A DNA stretch of 64,000 nucleotides from the NCBI RefSeq assembly GCF_031199965.1, contig NZ_CP133605.1:847001-911000 (forward strand). Reading direction: 5' to 3'. This document shows, piece after piece, positions 48,452-57,694 of this stretch (positions are counted from its first letter, which is position 1; every line of letters starts with the position of its first letter). The translations under genes and the position numbers were made by a program. Source of the stretch: Paenibacillus sp. D2_2 (GTDB taxonomy: Bacteria; Bacillota; Bacilli; Paenibacillales; Paenibacillaceae). The notes beneath the pieces are model-generated. The model was not told the DNA's origin. It did not search any database and worked only from the letters and a program-made list of their open reading frames with translations.

Positions 48452-49441
48452 ATGGACGCGATCTCGGTATCTGGTCTGTCGAAGTACTATGGCAAGAAGA
48501 TCGGTGTAGAGAATGTCGACTTTACAGTGACAAGAGGAGAGAAATTTGGGTTTATCGGTCCGAATGGCGCCGGCAAGTCAACGACGATTCGAATGCTGAT
48601 GCAACTCCTGCACCCATCTGGTGGAGAGATCTCTCTCTTGGGTAAGACGCTAGGCAAGGAGAACCCAGACATTCGAAGCAAGATTGGTTATTTGCCTTCT
48701 GAGGTGCAGTATGACAGTGATATGAACGGACATCAGGTACTTAAATTTGCTGCCCTAGCTTACGGCTTGAATCTGAAGGATACGATGGGGCTGGAGATTG
48801 CCGAGCGTCTGCAGCTCGATTTGAGCCGTAAGGTTCGTGATTACTCCCTCGGGAACCGCAAGAAGCTGGGAATTGTGCAATGTCTTCAACATCGGCCGGA
48901 ACTGGTCGTACTCGATGAGCCAACATCGGGTCTGGATCCGCTCATTCAACATGAGTTCTTCAATCTTCTGACTGAATTGAATGAGCAAGGGATGACCATA
49001 TTCTTCTCAACTCATGTCTTGTCCGAGGTAGAGAGATTCTGCGATCGGGTAGCTTTTATCCGCGAGGGCCACTTACTGCGAGTATCAAGGGTGGATGAGA
49101 TTGCGGAAAGATTGATTCGCAAATTTACAGTTGCGTTTCGTGAGCAGGGCAATTTGATAGAACGGCTTGGGCTGAATAAGCTGGATTCGGATGCTAAGTA
49201 TGAACATGGAGAGCATATTTTTCAGGTGTCGGGTCCAATCGAGCCTGTTCTTCAGCTGCTGGCCGATGCAGGGGTTAATGATCTTCGCGTAGAGCGGCCT
49301 TCGTTAGAGGAAATATTCATGCAGGACTATTCTGTGCATGCAGGGACGGATCATCCGCACACCGACGAGATTCATTCGACAGGTACAGATACGGTTAAGA
49401 AAGAACATCATCACTTCATGGAGAAGGAGGGAGAGCAATGA
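48452..49441 (+). CDS. ABC transporter ATP-binding protein
   Basis: A 329-residue ATPase. Walker A is GPNGAGKSTT, the signature is YSLGNRKKLGIVQCL, Walker B is LVVLDEPTSGLDP and the H-loop is STHVL. The C-terminal region of about 100 residues carries a histidine-rich tail (HAGTDHPHTDEIHSTGTD, then KKEHHHFMEKEGEQ), unusual for the family and possibly metal-responsive. The ATG at 48452 follows TGGAGG. Overlaps the permease by four bases. Confidence 0.93.
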   Translation: MDAISVSGLSKYYGKKIGVENVDFTVTRGEKFGFIGPNGAGKSTTIRMLMQLLHPSGGEISLLGKTLGKENPDIRSKIGYLPSEVQYDSDMNGHQVLKFAALAYGLNLKDTMGLEIAERLQLDLSRKVRDYSLGNRKKLGIVQCLQHRPELVVLDEPTSGLDPLIQHEFFNLLTELNEQGMTIFFSTHVLSEVERFCDRVAFIREGHLLRVSRVDEIAERLIRKFTVAFREQGNLIERLGLNKLDSDAKYEHGEHIFQVSGPIEPVLQLLADAGVNDLRVERPSLEEIFMQDYSVHAGTDHPHTDEIHSTGTDTVKKEHHHFMEKEGEQ

Positions 49442-50240
49442 GGGGAACTATTGGAAATTTAATTCGTAACGAATGGTGGATAAACCGGCGTAATTTCCTG
49501 ATTGCCCTTGTCGTTATTCCTGGCTTTCAGATTCTATTCTCGGGAGTTGCGAATATCTTTCTCCAAAATACGGATATGGTGAAAATGGTGGAGATGATTC
49601 CTTCCGCCATGATGGATGCATTCGGCTTTTATCCTGAGCTGATGACTACTTTTGAAGGCTGGATGAGTAGTGAGCCGCTTACGTTCTATTTAATGCTATT
49701 TGGAGGATTTGCAGCCGTGTGGGGTAGCTTGACAATTGCACGTGAACGGAGCAGCAAGACACAGGATTTCCTGTTCTCTTTACCCTATACGCGTCTACAA
49801 ATATTTATGTCTAGAGTACTAGCACAACTGGTACAGATGTTAGCCGTCTTTCTTGTTACACTTGTCTCTGTCTATCTCTTCGGCTCTTTGCTCAGTTCGA
49901 TAGCCAAACCTGAAGTTATTCTCATTATGATGTTGTCCGGCTTACTGATCGCGATGGCTTTTGCTGGTATTGGATATATCTTTACTGTGCTGGTACACAC
50001 GGAACGGGGGCAATGTCTGTCAGCGTCGGCATCGTTATGATCTCTTTTTTGCTTAAAATGCTCTCCGGACTCGATAGCTCCATATCCTGGTTGTCGAAAT
50101 TAAGTTTATTTAATATATTTGACAGCCTTAGGATGGCAACTGAATCGTATCTCTCCTGGACAGGAATAGCTATCTGCTTACTGGTTTATTTTCTTGGAAT
50201 TGCTCTTGGTGCAATTATGCTCCGACGGCAGGACATTTAG
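49438..50240 (+). CDS. ABC-2 type permease, frameshifted
   Basis: A membrane protein of about 268 residues with six predicted helices and the signature ERSSKTQDFLFSLPYTR between helices 2 and 3. The frame breaks at GGGGG (50006-50010). One further G gives TERGAMSVSVGIVMIS, after which the sequence runs to 50240. Partner of the upstream ATPase; function as an exporter of a peptide or lipid-like compound is inferred. Confidence 0.83.
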
Positions 50241-50258
50241 TTTATAATATAAGTGTGT

Positions 50259-50429
50259 GTTTAAAAAGTACGGTTTTCAGCACCGAGAAGGTTGGATGAA
50301 GCTAGGGGCTGAGGAGCGGAGCGTACGTAGTTGGTACGTGAGCACCGGAAGGCCCGGCTGAATTCAAGATTCGAATGTCGAATATGCTCCCAGCGTTACT
50401 TCGTGATCAAAGGGGGACTTTTTAAACAA
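50259..50429 (+). mobile_element. MITE-like element, copy B (171 bp)
   Basis: A shorter relative of the element at 26983-27240. The internal blocks CAGCACCGAGAAGGTTGGAT and GAGCGGAGCGTACGTAGTTG are the same. The terminal repeats are TGTTTAAAAAGT at both ends, so the two ends change together compared with copy A. It lies between an ABC permease and a TetR gene. Confidence 0.85.
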
Positions 50430-50468
50430 CCTCTATAAGTACTATTCAACAAAGGGGGCGTTCTGTCC

Positions 50469-51059
50469 GTGGTTAACGGAAAAAAACAACAAATCATTCG
50501 GACGGCACGCAAGCTGTTCTTCGAGCAGGGGATTGTCAGTACGAGTATGGATCAGATCGCTGAAGAAGTGCCTGTCTCGAAAATGACTATTTATAAATAT
50601 TTCGGCAGCAAGGATGGGCTGATCGAGCAGGTCATTACGATGATCAATGAAGAGACGCATGCGGATTTTACTCAGATGATGGAGAAATCCAATGACGCGA
50701 TTGAAATGTTGCATCATATGCTTCTTTATCAGAGGATGAGTGACTACTCAGCCGAATTTATCAATGACCTGGTCTCTGTATACCCGGAGTATACTCGGCA
50801 GATGATTGAATATAATGAACAGAAGAATATGCCGCTGTTCGAGGAGATGGTGTTCCGCGGCCAGCAGAATGGACATATTCGCAAGGATATCTCACCGCAT
50901 CTGCTGGTGCTGTACCTGTCTTCGATGAAGGAATTCATGGCCAAGCCCGGCCGGCTTGAGCCATTTACGAATATGAATGTGCTTGCAGATCAATTCATAT
51001 CGTTACTGATTCATGGTATTTCAAATACGCCAGTTATGACTGAACCTCCACATGAATAG
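50469..51059 (+). CDS. TetR-family transcriptional regulator
   Basis: A 196-residue dimeric repressor type. The N-terminal helix-turn-helix is IIRTARKLFFEQGIVSTSMD followed by IAEEVPVSKMTIYKYFGSKD (recognition helix with YKYF). The C-terminal ligand domain is unrelated to characterised ones I can name. The start is GTG with AAAGGGGG about 12 bases upstream. It lies directly after the ABC exporter genes, so it probably controls them through the AATGTACT sites at 48344-48435. Confidence 0.92.
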   Translation: MVNGKKQQIIRTARKLFFEQGIVSTSMDQIAEEVPVSKMTIYKYFGSKDGLIEQVITMINEETHADFTQMMEKSNDAIEMLHHMLLYQRMSDYSAEFINDLVSVYPEYTRQMIEYNEQKNMPLFEEMVFRGQQNGHIRKDISPHLLVLYLSSMKEFMAKPGRLEPFTNMNVLADQFISLLIHGISNTPVMTEPPHE

Positions 51060-51101
51060 GGATTATATTTGTTCACACTGAGTTGAATAATGTAGCGCAG
51101 G

Positions 51102-51128
51102 GCACCGCTTTGAAGCGGTGCTTTTTTT
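51102..51128 (+). terminator. Terminator after the tetR gene
   Basis: GCACCGCTT/AAGCGGTGC perfect stem followed by seven T residues. Confidence 0.95.
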
Positions 51129-51215
51129 GTATTTTTCGTGAACATCGCATAAAAAGAGACCAACAAGACGAAACTACATCATCACAGAAATTTGTCAAAC
51201 AGGAGGAACGTATCC

Positions 51216-51431
51216 ATGGAGAACGAAGTGGAATTAACACGCCGTTACTTGCTCAACAGTCATTCACGGGGGAGTCTGGAGGAAGTCGTAAGCGAGGATG
51301 AGCAATTGGAGCTGGTGGATGGCCGAGAGTCCTCGGTCCAGTCTTCAGAGGATATTACTCCGTCGCTGTTTGAAGAGGAACAGGCAGGGAAAGAGAAAAT
51401 TGCAAACTACCTCAGGCAGTACTATAGCTAA
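51216..51431 (+). CDS. Small acidic protein, 71 residues, unknown
   Basis: An acidic protein beginning MENEVELTRRYLLNSHSRGS, with a run of Glu/Ser in the middle and a more helical end (KEKIANYLRQYYS). No known motif and no membrane helix. AGGAGG lies nine bases before this ATG; the upstream in-frame start at 51192 overlaps the ribosome binding site and is rejected. Stand-alone gene. Confidence 0.6.
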   Translation: MENEVELTRRYLLNSHSRGSLEEVVSEDEQLELVDGRESSVQSSEDITPSLFEEEQAGKEKIANYLRQYYS

Positions 51432-51529
51432 CAATTGACACCTTGTTATTTACGATGATAATATAAAACCAATAATTCATATTAAAATTATCGGATTTAT
51501 ATTTATCGCAGTAACGGGGAGGAATAGAG

Positions 51530-52357
51530 ATGGAACGGCAAATCATCATTCAGCATGAGACTGAGGAAATCGCGGCGAGTGTTCACTACCCGGTCTTGGT
51601 AAAAGCGGAGGGACGGTGCAAGAACCGTACTCCATTGGTTATCATTTGCCATGGTTTCGTAGGTAGTCGAATCGGTGTTGACCGATTGTTCGTAAAGACG
51701 GCACGGGAGTTGGCGCAAGCAGGATCTATGGTCGTTCGCTTCGATTATATCGGCTGTGGGGAGAGCAGTGGCGATTATGGCCGAGAGAGTGTAGATTCCA
51801 TGATTGCACAGACGCGAGACGTCCTTGATTATGCGCTCGGGCTTGGCGATATTGATCCAGAACGGGTGACGTTGATTGGCCATAGTCTGGGCGGGATGAT
51901 CGCTTTGCTGACAGCTGCCCGTGACCGGCGTGTAAAGAATCTGGTCCTATGGTCTGCCGTAGGTTATCCATTCAATGATATCGTCAAGATTACCAGCCGC
52001 AAGTTGTATGATGAAGCGATCATGAAGGGCAAGGCCGATTACTTGGGATTTGGTCTTACGCCGAATTTCTACGATTCGCTCGCTGCTTACCAGCCTTTTC
52101 AGGAAGCCAAGAAATTCTCCGGCGATGTGCTCGTCGTCCACGGGACATCTGATGATGCAATACCGGTCGATTATGCCTTCTTGTATCAGAAGATATTTTG
52201 GTTACGCCCCGAAGGTCGCTGCGATAAGGAGATTATATTCCAGGCGGATCATACGTATTCGAACGGGGGGCACCAACAACAGTTGATTCATAAGACGAGG
52301 GATTGGCTTGGTGAACTGGAGAATACCCAACGTGAGTGGCAGGACTGGACTATTTAA
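51530..52357 (+). CDS. Alpha/beta hydrolase (esterase/lipase-like)
   Basis: A 275-residue enzyme. The oxyanion region is ICHGFVGSR, the nucleophile elbow is LIGHSLGGMIAL with the catalytic serine, the acid is in VVHGTSDDAIPVD and the histidine in ADHTYS. This is the peptidase S9/esterase-like fold of BAAT-type or YqkD-like hydrolases. The substrate is not indicated. GGGGAGG precedes the ATG. Confidence 0.9.
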   Translation: MERQIIIQHETEEIAASVHYPVLVKAEGRCKNRTPLVIICHGFVGSRIGVDRLFVKTARELAQAGSMVVRFDYIGCGESSGDYGRESVDSMIAQTRDVLDYALGLGDIDPERVTLIGHSLGGMIALLTAARDRRVKNLVLWSAVGYPFNDIVKITSRKLYDEAIMKGKADYLGFGLTPNFYDSLAAYQPFQEAKKFSGDVLVVHGTSDDAIPVDYAFLYQKIFWLRPEGRCDKEIIFQADHTYSNGGHQQQLIHKTRDWLGELENTQREWQDWTI

Positions 52358-52477
52358 TAGTGTGTTCAAAAAAAACAGCTTCGTATCAAAGGTGTTAGCG
52401 GGAGCTAGGCTAGTAAATACCGTCAAGTAGGGATACAATGAAGTTGTAACCATTCTGGTGCCCTGGAGGTATGTACA

Positions 52478-53284
52478 ATGACTCAGCCAGCAATGTTTGT
52501 CGCGCACGGGTCCCCTACACTAGCGATTGAAGACAACACTTATACCCAATTTCTGAAGCAATTGGTCCAGCAATTGCCGCGTAGACCCAGGGCTGTCGTC
52601 GTGTTCTCAGCCCATTTCGATTCACCTGTTCAGGCAGTAAGCAATGATGATGTGCATGAGACGATGCATGATTTCTATGGATTCCCGGAAGAAATGTATG
52701 GTATACGTTACCCTGCATCCGGAGATCAGGAACTAAGCAAGCTAATTGAAGGCTTGTTCGCAGAGAATAATTTGCCGTACGAATTGTCCTCGGGAAGAGG
52801 ACTGGATCACGGAGTTTGGGTTATTCTTCGTGCGATGTTCCCGAAGGCAGATATACCTGTAGTTGAGTTGTCGGTGGATTCCAGACGATCTCCTGCAGAG
52901 CAATATGCGATTGGCAAAATGTTGACCCGTCTACGTCAAGAGAATGTACTTGTCATTGGCAGTGGCGGTTTAGTGCATAATTTACGGCTGCTGGAAGCTG
53001 GAGCCTCCGCTCCTGCGGACTGGGCGGTGGAATTTGATGAGTGGATCAGCGAGCAGCTGCGAGCTTGGAATCTGCGGATATTGTTCGACTTTGAGAGGAG
53101 AGCTCCGCATGTGCGGGAGGCGGTTCCTTCTTACGCTAATGAGCATTTTGCACCCTTGTTATATGCGATGGGAGCCGCAGATGATGAACGTAGAGCGGTG
53201 AAGCTGTTCCAGGATTACCAGTACGGCAGCTTAAGTCTGAACTGCTGGGTATTCGGTGGATCGATACGTCCATTAGAGGAATGA
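52478..53284 (+). CDS. LigB-type extradiol dioxygenase (4,5-DOPA dioxygenase-like)
   Basis: A 268-residue enzyme of the class III extradiol dioxygenase family. MFVAHGSPTLAIEDN gives a metal-binding histidine, VFSAHFDSPVQAVS a second, GLDHGVWVILRAMFP the catalytic region, and VIGSGGLVHNL the last. Bacterial members resemble plant DODA and cleave catechol-type rings using a non-haem metal. CTGGAGG precedes the start. A strong terminator follows at 53355. Confidence 0.93.
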   Translation: MTQPAMFVAHGSPTLAIEDNTYTQFLKQLVQQLPRRPRAVVVFSAHFDSPVQAVSNDDVHETMHDFYGFPEEMYGIRYPASGDQELSKLIEGLFAENNLPYELSSGRGLDHGVWVILRAMFPKADIPVVELSVDSRRSPAEQYAIGKMLTRLRQENVLVIGSGGLVHNLRLLEAGASAPADWAVEFDEWISEQLRAWNLRILFDFERRAPHVREAVPSYANEHFAPLLYAMGAADDERRAVKLFQDYQYGSLSLNCWVFGGSIRPLEE

Positions 53285-53354
53285 GAACATCGATAGATGT
53301 AAAATGATAAACTGTGTTGATATATGGCTATTTATGCGAACAAATCGCTATAAG

Positions 53355-53396
53355 GACTGTCATCATGATCGTTGGATCATGATGACAGTCTTTTTT
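53355..53396 (+). terminator. Terminator after the LigB-type gene
   Basis: A 16-bp perfect stem (53355-53370 with 53375-53390), GTTG loop, six T residues. Confidence 0.96.
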
Positions 53397-53469
53397 GTCT
53401 TTTCCCGGCGGGTCCATCAACGTATAATAGAGGAAACTAGAGCTAATAGAAGAAAATAATGGAGGAATT

Positions 53470-54540
53470 ATGAAATCTCATCTATCCAGAGTTAGTCTAT
53501 CCCTGCTGTTAGCGGCATGCTTGCTACTTGTACCCGCATGCGGGAAAGGAAGTAATCATGCATTGAACGAGGCGGAACAACAGATCCCTAGCGGAGATGT
53601 TCAGGAACCACCAGCGGAACAACCGGAAGCACAAGTTTTATACAAAACGCCCCTTACCGGAATGCCACTTGATGAGCCAACTACGCAGAGACCACTTGCT
53701 ATCATGGTGAACAATGCTCCCCAAGCAAGACCTCAGTCCGGATTAGGAGAAGCGGATATCGTGTATGAGGTTCTGGCGGAGGGAGGCGTTACCCGGCTAG
53801 TCGCAATATATCAAAGCGGCGGCAATGTGGCCAAGATCGGTCCAATCCGCAGCATACGTCCTTATTTGATTGAGCTTGGCGAGAGCTATCATGGCATAAC
53901 GGTTCATGCCAGGTGCCAGCAATGATGCCTTCGCTATTTTACAACAGCAACATAAAGATGATTTGGACGAGATTACAAATGCAGGCCCTTATTTCTGGCG
54001 TGATAAGTCGCGGAAAGCACCACATAATCTATACTCCAATTTAGAGAAGCTACTCGAAGGCGCTGAGAAAAGAAATACTCGATCCAGGATACCGAGATTC
54101 CAGCCTATACTTTCCGTGATTCAAATGATCCGGGAGAAGGTGATCCGGCAACATCCGTAGAGATTAAGTTCCAGCTTGAAAAATATAGAGTATCCTACGT
54201 GTATGATGCGGAGAGCAAGTTATACAAACGCTATATTAACGGTGATCCGCATAAGGATCTGGACACCGGGGAACAGTTGACCTGCTCGAATGTGGTCATT
54301 CTCGGTACTGAACATAAGGTGCTTGATGATGTCGGACGTCTCAGCGTTAATCTGGAAATGGGCGGGGAGGCAATCCTGCTTCAGCAAGGTAAGGTGATTC
54401 GCGGTAGTTGGATTCGTAGAGCAGATGATGTGATCCGTATCATTAAGGACAATGTCGAGGTTCCATTTTACCCTGGAAAAACATATTTCAATATCGTTCC
54501 TAACAAGCCCGATTTCGAGAGTCATATTAAGCTTGAATAG
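53470..54540 (+). CDS. yerB: YerB-family lipoprotein (DUF3048), two frameshifts
   Basis: A lipoprotein of about 356 residues after repair. The signal peptide ends in LVPAC, a lipobox. The DUF3048 domains follow: PLAIMVNNAPQARPQSGL, DIVYEVLAEGGVTRLVAIYQ, IGPIRSIRPYLIELG and, in the second half, YKRYINGDPHKD. The frame needs one base removed at CC 53909-53910 (restoring HAGASNDAFAI) and one added at AAA 54073-54075 (restoring KRKYSIQDTEIPAY). Function unknown; members sit on the outer face of the cytoplasmic membrane. GGAGG precedes the ATG. Confidence 0.88.
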
Positions 54541-54762
54541 TGATGGTTGTGACAGGGCTTTATTGGATCAATATGGATACGCCTATGGATGAATATGGGG
54601 CTTTAAGGATAGAGCTGGGAACGATGGGGCAAAAATATTATATATAGGTGAAATGTTTTCGACAAAATGATCTATACTATCCTAAGTTATGATAATATAT
54701 TGTGGGTTAGTAATAGGAGTGTTAGGGGCATAAACAAACGTAAAGAGAAGAGAGGATACCAA

Positions 54763-55377
54763 ATGCGAGTTAAGAAGAAGGATATCTTTTTCCAGACGTT
54801 GGAGAACATGGCGGATACGATTGTACAATCGGCCGATTATTTCGCCCAGCAGGTCGCGGAATTTAAAGACGTAGATCAATTCGCGAAAAAAATGAAGGAG
54901 CTTGAGTCGCAGTGTGATAATTACACACACACGATTATCGTGGAACTGAACAAGACGTTTATAACTCCAATCGAGCGTGATGATATCATGCAGCTTACGA
55001 CTACGCTAGATGATGTTATGGATGGTCTCGAGGCTACGACATCCCGCTTCTTCATGTATCATTTACATGAGCCGGACGAGCATATTACAAGCTTTGCCGA
55101 GATTTTGCGTAACTCTGCATATGAAATTCAAAAGGCGATTCATCTGCTCTCACAGAAAAAATTGCTCGCGATTCGTGAATACACGATTCGATTGAACGAT
55201 CTGGAGAATCAGGGTGATGAACTGCTTCGGATTTGTATCAATGAGTTGTTTGCTAAAGTAACAGACCCAATCACTCTGATCAAAAAGAAGGAAATTTACG
55301 AGCGACTTGAGACAACGACAGATGCCTGTGAGCACGTTGCTAATACGCTTGAATCTATAATTATGCGCAATTCATAA
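54763..55377 (+). CDS. DUF47/PhoU-like accessory protein of a phosphate transporter
   Basis: A 204-residue helical protein with the PhoU-like fold. It begins MRVKKKDIFFQTLENMADTI and has the conserved LNKTFITPIERDDIMQLT (E/D-x-x-D iron-binding region), SFAEILRN and TDACEHVANTLESIIMRN. It always sits before a Pit phosphate transporter in Bacillales and probably modulates it. The ATG at 54763 follows AGAGGATACC. Corresponds to B. subtilis YkaA. Confidence 0.93.
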   Translation: MRVKKKDIFFQTLENMADTIVQSADYFAQQVAEFKDVDQFAKKMKELESQCDNYTHTIIVELNKTFITPIERDDIMQLTTTLDDVMDGLEATTSRFFMYHLHEPDEHITSFAEILRNSAYEIQKAIHLLSQKKLLAIREYTIRLNDLENQGDELLRICINELFAKVTDPITLIKKKEIYERLETTTDACEHVANTLESIIMRNS

Positions 55378-55413
55378 GATTAAGCTACTTATTTGAAATT
55401 CGGGAGGTTGGAA

Positions 55414-55455
55414 TTGCGCGGATCCTGTAAAGAGAATACTCCATCTGTGCAATAA
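55414..55455 (+). CDS. Possible 13-codon leader frame in front of pit
   Basis: A TTG (55414) stands seven bases after GGGAGG and opens a 13-codon frame (LRGSCKENTPSVQ) ending at TAA 55453-55455. It is in the same frame as pit and nine bases upstream of its ATG, while pit itself has no clear ribosome binding site. Either a leader peptide that couples translation of pit, or the remains of a longer pit start. Confidence 0.35.
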   Translation: MRGSCKENTPSVQ

Positions 55456-55464
55456 TATAAAAAC

Positions 55465-56454
55465 ATGGATACGAGTCTAATAATTATTTTTGTTGTTATC
55501 ATACTGGCGTTAGGCTTCGACTTTATTAACGGCTTCCATGATACAGCCAATGCGATTGCAACATCGGTCTCTACCAGGGCCCTGAAACCGCGGACGGCGA
55601 TTTTGATGGCTGCCGGAATGAACTTCCTCGGAGCCTTGTTGTTTACCGGCGTTGCGAAGACTATCGGTGGGAGTGTAGCGGACCCTTCCACACTAGATAA
55701 TGGTCTGGAAGTATTAATTGCTACACTACTTGCGGCTATTATCTGGAACCTGATCACATGGTGGTTCGGCATACCGTCTTCCTCCTCACATGCCCTTATT
55801 GGTGCATTGGCTGGTGCGGTATATGTCGGAGCTGGACCGGATAAGTTGAACTGGGGCGGTTTTACCAAAATCGTTGAGGCATTGATTATTTCCCCATTCC
55901 TTGCTTTTGGGATCGGCTTTATTGTGATGAAGATTCTGAAATGGATCTTTGCCAAACGAAGCCCGCATACAGTCAACAAAGGATTCCGTTCCATGCAGGT
56001 GATAACAGCTGCGATTCAGAGCTTCTCTCATGGTACGAACGATGCCCAGAAAGCGATGGGGATCATTACATTCGCACTTGTAACGGCCAAATTCCAGGAT
56101 CATATGGAAGTGCCGCTCTGGGTTAAGATTGCTGCCGCGTCAGCAATGGCTCTCGGTACATCTCTTGGCGGCTGGAAGATTATTAAGACGATGGGTACGA
56201 AAATATTCAAAATTGAACCGATCAACGGTTTTGCAGCGGATCTCTCATCGGCCTCGGTTATTTTTGGGGCGACTCTGATTCAATTGCCAGTCAGCACTAC
56301 GCATGCTATCACGTCATCCATTCTTGGCGTTGGCGCTGCGAAACGGTTCAATGGAGTTAGCTGGGGGCTAGCCGGTCGAATTGTTATTGCTTGGGTGATT
56401 ACGATTCCAATCGTGGCTGTACTTGCAGGTTTGATCTATATCGTATTGTTCTAA
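55465..56454 (+). CDS. pit: Inorganic phosphate transporter, Pit family
   Basis: A 329-residue polytopic membrane protein. The signature GFDFINGFHDTANAIATSVS at the N-terminus and SFSHGTNDAQKAMGIITFAL in the second half are the two PiT repeats, which bind phosphate with a cation. PSSSSHALIGALAGA and PVSTTHAITSSILGVGAA are the conserved helix signatures. It forms a two-gene unit with the upstream DUF47 gene (86-base gap). Full length. Confidence 0.95.
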   Translation: MDTSLIIIFVVIILALGFDFINGFHDTANAIATSVSTRALKPRTAILMAAGMNFLGALLFTGVAKTIGGSVADPSTLDNGLEVLIATLLAAIIWNLITWWFGIPSSSSHALIGALAGAVYVGAGPDKLNWGGFTKIVEALIISPFLAFGIGFIVMKILKWIFAKRSPHTVNKGFRSMQVITAAIQSFSHGTNDAQKAMGIITFALVTAKFQDHMEVPLWVKIAAASAMALGTSLGGWKIIKTMGTKIFKIEPINGFAADLSSASVIFGATLIQLPVSTTHAITSSILGVGAAKRFNGVSWGLAGRIVIAWVITIPIVAVLAGLIYIVLF

Positions 56455-56539
56455 AGATAAAGCGAATATCAATGACGCCAATCTGCTGCAGGATTGGCTT
56501 TCTTTGTATTCTACTGCATGGTGCGGGAGGTTATGGTCT

Positions 56540-57505
56540 ATGATTCGCGTGATGGGGATTACGCATGATCATCAGGTAAGAACGAATATAGCGTTGGAAG
56601 ACATTCATAACAGACAGAAGTATTTATGGAGTTGGGTCGATTTTGGCCAGCCAACGGATGAGGAAGCAGAACTTCTAGGTTCTTTCTTTCAATTCCATCC
56701 ACTAGCCATCGAGGATTGTATGCTACATGTCATGCAGCGTCCCAAGATTGACTTCTACGAAGATAATGATTTTCTGGTGCTGCATGCGCTTGACCCGGAC
56801 ACGTTGGAGCTTGTCGAGTTGAATCTGTTCATCGGCGAGAACTACATAGTATCCTTCCATCATCGGGAGCTCCAAGAGATCGATAGTGCTTGGGAGAGCA
56901 TTCAGAGCCGGGCGCTGAACCGGAAAATGTGGGAACGCGGCCCTTTTATCGCTGCTTATTTGGTAATCGACAATCTGGTCGATCAATATTTCCCTTGCGT
57001 CTATGCGGTGGAGGATGAGCTGGACGAGCTTGAGAAACTGGGTAGTCGCGAGTCGATCGAGCAGCTGATGAATCAAGTCTTCGATCTGCGGAGCAGGCTA
57101 CTCAAGCTGCGTAGAACGATCGTGCCGATGCGCGATTTAATGTATCATATTCTCAATTCGAAGCATATTCAGTCGCAGAAGGAAGCAGGAGCGTACTTCT
57201 CAGATATCTACGATCATCTGCTGAAACTGTCGGAGATGGTTGAGTCTAATCGTGAGATGACGGCAGATCTACGCGACTCTTATCTATCGCTTAACTCTAA
57301 CCGGATGAATGCCATTATGAAGACTTTGACTGTCATCACTAGTGTATTCATGCCGCTAACACTCATCGCCGGCATTTATGGTATGAACTTCGCTATTATG
57401 CCTGAGCTGCAGTGGAGATACGGATATTTCGGCGTGCTTGGATTGATGGCCGTGTTAAGTATTTGGATGATTCTCAGCTTCATGCGACGAGGCTGGTTCA
57501 AGTAG
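56540..57505 (+). CDS. CorA-like magnesium/cobalt transporter
   Basis: A 321-residue protein with a long cytoplasmic N-domain (FHPLAIEDCMLHVMQRPKID, YDHLLKLSEMVESNREMT) and two C-terminal helices. The pore signature YGMNF (GMN motif) is at about residue 285, within LIAGIYGMNFAIMPELQW. This is the CorA family of divalent-cation channels, which work as pentamers. The ATG at 56540 follows GGGAGG by nine bases; the upstream in-frame starts lack a site. Ends before a terminator at 57534. Confidence 0.93.
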   Translation: MIRVMGITHDHQVRTNIALEDIHNRQKYLWSWVDFGQPTDEEAELLGSFFQFHPLAIEDCMLHVMQRPKIDFYEDNDFLVLHALDPDTLELVELNLFIGENYIVSFHHRELQEIDSAWESIQSRALNRKMWERGPFIAAYLVIDNLVDQYFPCVYAVEDELDELEKLGSRESIEQLMNQVFDLRSRLLKLRRTIVPMRDLMYHILNSKHIQSQKEAGAYFSDIYDHLLKLSEMVESNREMTADLRDSYLSLNSNRMNAIMKTLTVITSVFMPLTLIAGIYGMNFAIMPELQWRYGYFGVLGLMAVLSIWMILSFMRRGWFK

Positions 57506-57533
57506 GAGAGGTAGTTGTATAGCTTTAGCTTTG

Positions 57534-57575
57534 AAGACGTCATTTCTCACTCAACGGGAAGTGATCGTCTTTTTT
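57534..57575 (+). terminator. Terminator after the corA-like gene
   Basis: AAGACG and CGTCTT arms with additional TCA/TGA pairing, then seven T residues. Confidence 0.85.
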
Positions 57576-57694
57576 TGTGTAGTAGGATAGTGTTGATTTA
57601 TTTTTTGTATGGTTAGATAAATGTCCACTATTCAAGAGCTCTTCTGGCATACGATGACATCATATACAACTGTATCATTAAGGAGGAGGACCAC

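Noticed and set aside
55389..55994. Minus-strand frame of about 200 codons opposite pit
   Set aside because: Mirror of the hydrophobic pit sequence, no binding site, pit itself is strongly conserved.
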